A stretch of DNA of 64,000 nucleotides from assembly GCA_030272585.1 (NCBI GenBank), contig BSYQ01000005.1:558001-622000 (forward strand), written 5' to 3'. Positions 58,602 to 64,000 of the stretch are shown piece after piece; position 1 is the stretch's first letter; every line of letters starts with the position of its first letter. A program made the position numbers and the translations under genes. The DNA is from Bryopsis sp. KO-2023 (Eukaryota; Chlorophyta; Ulvophyceae; Bryopsidales; Bryopsidaceae). The notes under the pieces are model-generated. The model did not search any database. It saw only the letters and a program-made list of their open reading frames with translations, and was not told the origin of the DNA.

Positions 58602-59576
58602 TCATATGATATTGATTTCTTTCTTGCGCCCGTTCCCTATCTCGACCATTGCGTAGACCTCCACTTCGCACAGTGAGAGGTAAGCGTGGTTCGATACGCT
58701 TGTAATGGTCACGAATCTACCCCGTAACGCACAGGGGAAGGACTTGGTTGTCGACACCGCAACCGCCCCACCGATCAAACAAGCGGCACTCGACACGGAA
58801 GAAGGATTGTCACCAACAGTTATCATCAAATTAGAAGTCTGCTCCGCACAACAGTTTCGGCTGCTTATCTCAACCCTGGAAACGTCGTAATCATCCAGCA
58901 AATCGACCGTCCACCAAGGGTTGGGGGCGCCCGCTGTAGCAGAACAGCTTTTCCCTTTATAGAAGTCTTGATTTTTGTTTCCATCGACGGCCCAACTCGA
59001 GATTGACCCTTGTGGGCCAAGTTTGGCTTCGTGGTAGGTAGAAGACTGCGTAGTAGGTTTGCGCGTGAGACCAGCTTCTCGACGCGTTTGCCCCCCAGGA
59101 CCCGCTTATCGACGTGTCTTACTTCTTGTACATGGCACTGCGCTTTCTCGAGCTTGTCATCCCCGCAACACCCCATGAGGGTTTTATGGTACCCGACATA
59201 CTCTGGGTTGGTGGTGAAACCACCTTTCCTGTTCATTTTCAGACAGCCCCCAACACCGCTCCCCCATGGCCCGAAGGAAAAACCGTCGCAAGCGACCATA
59301 GCGCGACATTCCTCTTTCGCAGCGTGGATAGAGGGGTAGGAAGAACACTTGAGATCTCCATCAAAGTCGCCAACGGACTCCAAGTAGCCCCCCTCAACCT
59401 TGAAAAAGTCGCACTCGGGGACGGAAACGGCTGCAATACAGCCAGAAAACCGTTAAGTACGTAATGTTCCGCCATCATTTATTTGGCAATTGTCCGACGA
59501 CCAATCCTGTACCTGGCCCAAGGGCGCTGAGGAAAACGGCTGCAATAAGACCACTAATGTTCAGCAGGCTCGACAT
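58602..59576 (-). pseudogene. Apple/PAN-like plus F-type lectin, copy 6, one-base frameshift
   Basis: Minus-strand signal exon 59576-59513 and second exon 59430-58602 (829 bp; one base short of the phase seen in all other copies). The break is near 59068, where copy 4 reads CACGCGGAAAGCC and this copy CACGCGCAAACC. A single G is missing right after LVSR, at the start of the lectin domain. Upstream, the Apple domain is intact (MVACDGFSFGPWG, GGCLKMNRKGG). Downstream, the lectin domain is otherwise open to CEVEVYAMV. The sugar signature was already changed (SCSAT, RNCCAEQ). Promoter and signal exon are almost identical to copy 4 in inverted orientation. A sequencing error is possible. Confidence 0.8.
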
Positions 59577-59682
59577 GGTGGGAGTTGGAAATCACGCAGC
59601 GCCCGAGTGCTTTATAAGCGGAAGCTTTTCGCAGCAGGTCCGTCTATAGTACTGTACTATCTACAGTGTAAAAGATTATCCG

Positions 59683-59713
59683 ATCGACCGACCGACCGAC
59701 CGACCGACCGACC
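59683..59713. repeat. CGAC tetranucleotide microsatellite
   Basis: About seven tandem CGAC units roughly 110 bp upstream of the lectin copy 6 start. Length variation could affect that promoter (inference). Confidence 0.8.
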
Positions 59714-60711
59714 GTCCAGCAAAGAGTGATAGTAACCAAGAGTCTTCGAACAGAGTTCGAAACGAACAACAGCGAACCTTAGAGTGACACCAGACGAGAC
59801 CAAACGACACCAAACCAACCGAACTTTACCAAGCCAAAGAATGTTTACAGCCCCAGAATAATCCCTATATCCCTCCTGTGCTGCCACACATCCAGAGAAC
59901 TCCCACCCCAGCAATTTCCCAACAAATGTCTCCCATTAAACCCCAATTTACATTGACAGACCACTCTTCTTTTGCAACAGTACTGCAGTCCATCGTTGTC
60001 ACACAGACAATCAATTTGCAACGAACGACAAGACTGGGTCGCGGATTATTCGGATGATTTGATTTGAAGGAGAAACCAAGGACTGATACCAGTACCGCCC
60101 ACCCAAATCCACATCGTTTAGCAACAACTCTCTTCTGACAGCAAGAAATTAAATCAGTCTTGGTGCATGTGAGGCTGCATATTTCTTGCTTGGGGAGAGT
60201 GGCTCCCCAGGCAACATGTATCATTGATTGAATCATTCCTTGATCGGGAGGGGGAATTACCTCTACCATTTTTCCGGCACAGTTCTTCCCCTGTGCACGT
60301 GGTGGATAAGATTGATGGTGGCGATTTTGTATTCGGATCCGGGAGGGACTGGGGATCAAGGGCCTCGATTTGCAGCTGTAGGGAAAACGCTCCTTCCATT
60401 TGCACAGTGACGATTTTTACCTACATCTGTGGGGCCCTGACAGAGCGACAGGCAAAACACAGTGCCTCCTCAGTCAACATTTAATCATTTATGCATGGTT
60501 TGTTGATTGGTGAGTGAAGTAAATCAAACAGCTTTTTGGGCGCTCGAGCGTCCGCGTAGAAACGAAGTTGAAAAGCTGGAACGTGGGGCTCGAGAAAAAA
60601 AAAACGGCACTGGGAGGTCGTTTCAATATCTTATTCCCACTGGATTCGTCAAAGAGTTTGCGGGTTCTTGCGCTGGTGTCGATCTATAAATCAACTTTGT
60701 TTGCAGCTTTT

Positions 60712-60804
60712 TGGAGCGATAGGGCAGTGCAATTCTGACCCCCCCACCCCCCCCACGCCGATTCTCGTCAATATTGCGGAGCGATAGGGCGTGCTTCTGA
60801 CCAG
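60712..60804 (+). promoter_or_regulatory. Duplicated upstream element of lectin copy 7
   Basis: GGAGCGATAGGGC followed by GTGC and TTCTGACC occurs twice, at about 60713-60740 and 60778-60803, the second ending just before the ATG. The same element precedes copy 3 (minus strand, GGAGCGACAGGGC), defining a second promoter type in the family. Confidence 0.5.
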
Positions 60805-60808
60805 CACC

Positions 60809-61768
60809 ATGCAGGATATTGTCAACAAAGTCGGCGTCATTGTAGCCGTTTTCCTCAGCGCCCTCGTTCCAGGTACAAGATTCGGCATCGAATGATTGCC
60901 AAACGACAGCGAAACACAGGGTACTTAATGGTTTTCGGGCTGTGTTGCAGCCATTTCCGCGCCTGAGTGCGACTTTTTCAAGGTTGAGGGGGGCTACTTG
61001 GAGTCCGTTGGCGACTTTGGTGGAGATCTCAAGTGTTCTTCCTACCCCTCTATCCACGCTGCGAAAAAGGAATGCCTCTCGATGGTCGCTTGCGACGGCT
61101 TTTCCTTCGGGCCCTGGGGGAGCGGCGTTGGGGGCTGTCTGAAAATGAACAGGAAAGGTGGCTTCACCACCAACCCAGAGTACGTCGGGTACCATAAAAC
61201 CCTGATGGGCTGTTGCGGGGATGACAAACTGGAAAAAGCGCAGTGCCATGAACGAGAAGGCAGACACCCCAAGAAGCCGGTTCCAGGGGGCAAACGCATC
61301 GAGAAGCTGGTTTCACGGGGTAAACCAACTATGCAGTCCACTATCTACAAAGACAAGGTTGTCCCAGAGGGAGGACTTCCTGGAAAGGCTGTTGATGGAG
61401 ATAAAAACCCAAAATGGTCGGGAAGAAGCTGCATTCACACCCTCGGTACCCCCAATCCTTGGTGGTCAGTTGATTTGCTGGATGATTTCGACATTGTAAG
61501 GGTCGAGATAACGAACCTCGACGGTGACTGCTGCTGGAAAAGGTTGTCCAATTTTGTGATATCGGTTGGTGACAATCCGTTTCCCCGTTCGAATCCCGCT
61601 TGCTTGATTGGTGGGACGATTGGCAAGGCCGAAACCAAGTCCTTCCCATGTGCGTTGCGGGGTAGATTCGTGACCATCACCATTGTAAAGCCCAAGGAAT
61701 ATTTGCACATGTGCGAGGTGGAGGTCTACGCAATGGTCAAGGCAAAAGAATCGACGTCGTATGAATGA
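60809..61768 (+). CDS. Secreted Apple/PAN-like plus F-type lectin, copy 7
   Basis: Exons 60809-60872 and 60951-61768 with a 78-bp intron; 293 residues. The signal peptide is MQDIVNKVGVIVAVFLSALV. The Apple/PAN-like domain (CDFFKVEGGYLESVGDFGGD, GGCLKMNRKGGFTT) and a basic linker (HPKKPVPGGKRIEKLVS) precede the F-type domain. The histidine is present (SCIHT), but the loop reads NLDGDCCWKR. It keeps DCCWKR like copy 3, with an inserted residue and Asp instead of Arg at the signature position. The C-terminus is LHMCEVEVYAMV. Next to copy 3 this is the most likely copy to retain some lectin activity. Confidence 0.86.
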
Positions 61769-63216
61769 AATGGCATTTTGGTTTGTTTTTCAAGGCTTTC
61801 CCTTGCCCTTACATTTTGTTTTTCTGAGCCAGAGTTTTGTCCTTTGTTCTGGTTTTTTTTCTTTTTGCTTTTTTATGTCAAAACAAGATTTATTATTTTT
61901 TTTCTCAAAACAAAAGTCACTGGAAACAAAGAGATGGAAAAACGAGAGACTGCTTTTGTTCCAGAGAGAGCCAGATGCTAACTGTACAGATGTCATCTGC
62001 CACACATCTTTCAGAATTGAGAAAATGTTTTGCCTTTTGTTCTAGGGAAGGGAAACTGTGTGGCATGTCAGAATGTACAAAAGAAAGAATGAGATCAGTA
62101 CTTTTTTTGTGGAAACTCCCCCATAGCAACCTGATTCCCCATATGTATAATTCTCAGATTATTATTATTATTTTTATTTTTAATGTATGTTATCAAGATA
62201 ATCTGGAACCTTTTTGCCCCTGCCCAAGAAGTTCTTTTCATCAGCTATTGATGCCACTTCCTGGAAGAAATTATGTTGAAATGAATTTTAACATAATTTT
62301 TGGCCAAATTTTGTTTCAGAAAACGGTATGTTTTGTGCAGAATGAACCGAGGCATAATGTCCTTTATCTACCAAAAGAACAAATCTTTTTGCAGATGGCC
62401 ATTGTTATGTCCGCTGCATCGGAAATTAAACATGTTTATTGAGCTGATAAATGCATCCTTGGCAGAATAAGATGGGGAGAGAAGGGCAAATCGATGACAA
62501 ATCATTTCTTGACGGTAATACTCTCTTGGAATCTGCAGAGTCGAGCGACGTGGCTTTCATATTTCCTTTGTAACACCCTCCCCCCCCCAAAAAAAAAGAA
62601 AGAAAGAAAAAAAAGAAAAAAAAAAGGGGAAAGGGGAAAGGTAATCCGACAGGATAAACGTGTCGTCACCTCTGTTCAAAGTCTCAGTTCGCTTTTTTCT
62701 TTGGAGACTCCTTGCCATTTAAGCAAAAGAAACAGCTACGGCGGCGTACAAGAAAAATCCCAGGACCCTCAAACAAAAAGCCCTGGTTGATTTTAAAACA
62801 TAGTTCTCGCTGTGCCTGTTGCTGGTCGGGACAGTCGTTCACTCCCACAGGTTTCCAGATGTGGACACACAGTTAACTTTTAATTCTAAATGTTCAGCCA
62901 CCTTGAAGCCATAAGAGGCAGAACAAAATAAAACCCGAAAAGCTCAATGACGAGAAAACCACAACCCCTCTCCAAAATGCTTTCGCACGATGAAGTTCGC
63001 TTTTGCACCTGATCGATCCAACCATCCAATTTGGAGGCGCCCTCCAACCGGCGTTGTTTCTGTCGGCCCCGGTTTCTGTCAGTCCTCCGTCCGACTGACA
63101 GAAACTGGGCCTCCACTTATCATCGAGGTATGCCAGTGAGTGTTTGACGTGGGGTCGCTAGTGCACAAGCTAACACGTCGCTGCCGTTTCAGAGCGAGAC
63201 ATTGAGCGCCACCGAA
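61769..63216. other. No gene seen
   Basis: A/T-rich spacer with an A/G-rich low-complexity tract (about 62588-62640) and an ATT microsatellite near 62160. Overlapping ORFs lack domains. Confidence 0.45.
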
Positions 63217-63563
63217 ATGCTTCGTTCCCTGTTCATCGCGGGAGCAACGCTTCTGGCTGTGTCGGGAGTCAAGAGGTTGGCTCGGTTTGTCGCAACCCGA
63301 GCGGTAAATCGAGACCTCAGGAACATCAACAGCAACAACATCCGACTGCACAGAAGGTTCATCGCGTGGCTACCACGTGAGTCGCTGACGTTTCTTATCC
63401 CCACACACATATGTGATCGATTGCATGCTAACCTTTGACTCGATTTACGTCTGCAGAGGAACGCCAAGCGATTGGTGAACCCAGCAGAACACCAGCTTGC
63501 ATAGAGCTGCCCTTTCAAGGAGCAAAGCTTGCAACGATTCAAGAGGAATCGACTCTTTGCTGA
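63217..63563 (+). CDS. Small predicted membrane protein, two exons
   Basis: Exons 63217-63376 and 63457-63563; the splice is in phase and gives 88 residues. It starts MLRSLFIAGATLLAVSGVKR, a hydrophobic segment flanked by basic residues, followed by an Arg-rich stretch (FVATRAVNRDLRNINSNNIR) and a soluble tail ending STLC. The start resembles a mitochondrial presequence or a single membrane anchor. An acceptor-like TTTCAG at 63187-63192 leaves open an upstream non-coding exon. No family recognised. Confidence 0.5.
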
Positions 63564-64000
63564 ACAAACGAGTGGTGCGTGTTTGACTGGTGCTCTGTTT
63601 TGGTCGACTCCTCGTTGTGTTGATTATCCCACGGCGTAATCACGAAATGATGTTTTGATTCTTTAAGGTTTGTTGTCAGCGGAGACTTCAGCACAAAGGA
63701 ATAACAAGGGGGGGGGGGGTTGGGATCGATGCTTTCGATACCTTTGCTCCAGGGGAGGGGGAATCGCCGTGACGGAAACCCAGATTCAATGGATTCTACT
63801 TGAGCGACTTCGACCGTCGAAGTTCGACGACGAAACAAAACGCTCGTTGTTGCTACGGAGGCGGGGAAATCACCCCAACCAATGCCAGTGGGTGTCAGAG
63901 TTGTGCGCCGTTGCAACGGCGCCGTTAACGGTAACGGGCCGTTGCCGTACCGTTACTGTAACGATTCTGCCCAGCAGATCGCTTTTTCTTCTTCCATACA
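63564..64000. other. Window end; structured repeat near the edge
   Basis: Contains a G-run near 63708 and, at 63906-63963, the 16-bp palindrome CGCCGTTGCAACGGCG followed by GTAACG/CGTTAC repeats in both orientations. It may be the subterminal end of another DNA transposon cut by the window. Confidence 0.4.

Larger units (their letters stand above)
59577..60808. other. Divergent spacer between lectin copies 6 and 7
   Basis: Holds the promoters of both copies, a CGAC microsatellite and a C-run near 60740. A minus-strand open frame at 59865-60359 is cysteine-containing but has no ATG near its start and no recognised domain. Confidence 0.4.

Noticed and set aside
59865-60359. Cysteine-containing 164-residue minus-strand ORF
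   Set aside because: Starts without ATG, overlaps the promoter interval of two lectin genes and shows no family similarity.

Overview
This is a nuclear segment of a eukaryotic genome, most likely a free-living flagellated protist and perhaps an alga. Coding regions are split by short GT-AG introns. They include a mitochondrial-type aconitase with 18 exons, a circularly permuted DAR-type GTPase, a plant-like (SnRK2-like) kinase relative, and dynein heavy-chain sequence that implies cilia or flagella. Long homopolymer tracts and mobile-element debris fill the spacers. I cannot name the species from sequence alone.

Left third (1-14 kb): a truncated dynein heavy-chain gene (linker end, start of AAA1, then the stalk; ATPase modules missing), coiled-coil scraps, a decayed RRM gene, and a 2.6-kb DNA element (9401-11979) with perfect 15-bp terminal inverted repeats and palindromic subterminal arrays.

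The dominant theme is a dispersed family of seven genes plus one relic, at 14.3, 16.0 (relic), 23.1, 25.7, 54.6, 56.2, 58.6 and 60.8 kb. Each has two exons: a signal-peptide exon, then a secreted cysteine-rich Apple/PAN-like domain fused to an F-type (fucolectin) lectin domain. The canonical fucose-binding signature HX26RXDX4R/K is intact only in the 25.7-kb copy; it is altered or lost in the others. One copy has a single-base frameshift.

Between the first two lectin genes lies the most striking feature: a 4.86-kb CACTA-type transposon (16804-21666) with 29/31-matching TIRs, a GGA target-site duplication and a subterminal GCGATGT array. It encodes no transposase that I can see. It carries intron-containing fragments of three unrelated cellular genes, all on the minus strand: tRNA-modification enzyme MnmG/MTO1, a GH5 beta-mannanase nested inside an MnmG intron, and proteasome regulator PI31.

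Middle (27-51 kb): mostly ordinary genes. They are an F-box/WD40 protein, a SnRK2-like pseudokinase (HRD to HGN, DFG to DFR), the DAR GTPase, aconitase with one probable GC-AG intron, a permuted NlpC/P60-fold protein lacking the usual histidine, an unrecognised 179-aa protein in five exons, and a small secreted, probably GPI-anchored protein.

Right end (52-64 kb): a TA-flanked MITE, four lectin copies including an inverted near-duplicate pair that shares its promoter, and a small membrane-type protein gene. Exon boundaries come from splice consensus and reading-frame continuity, not from transcripts.
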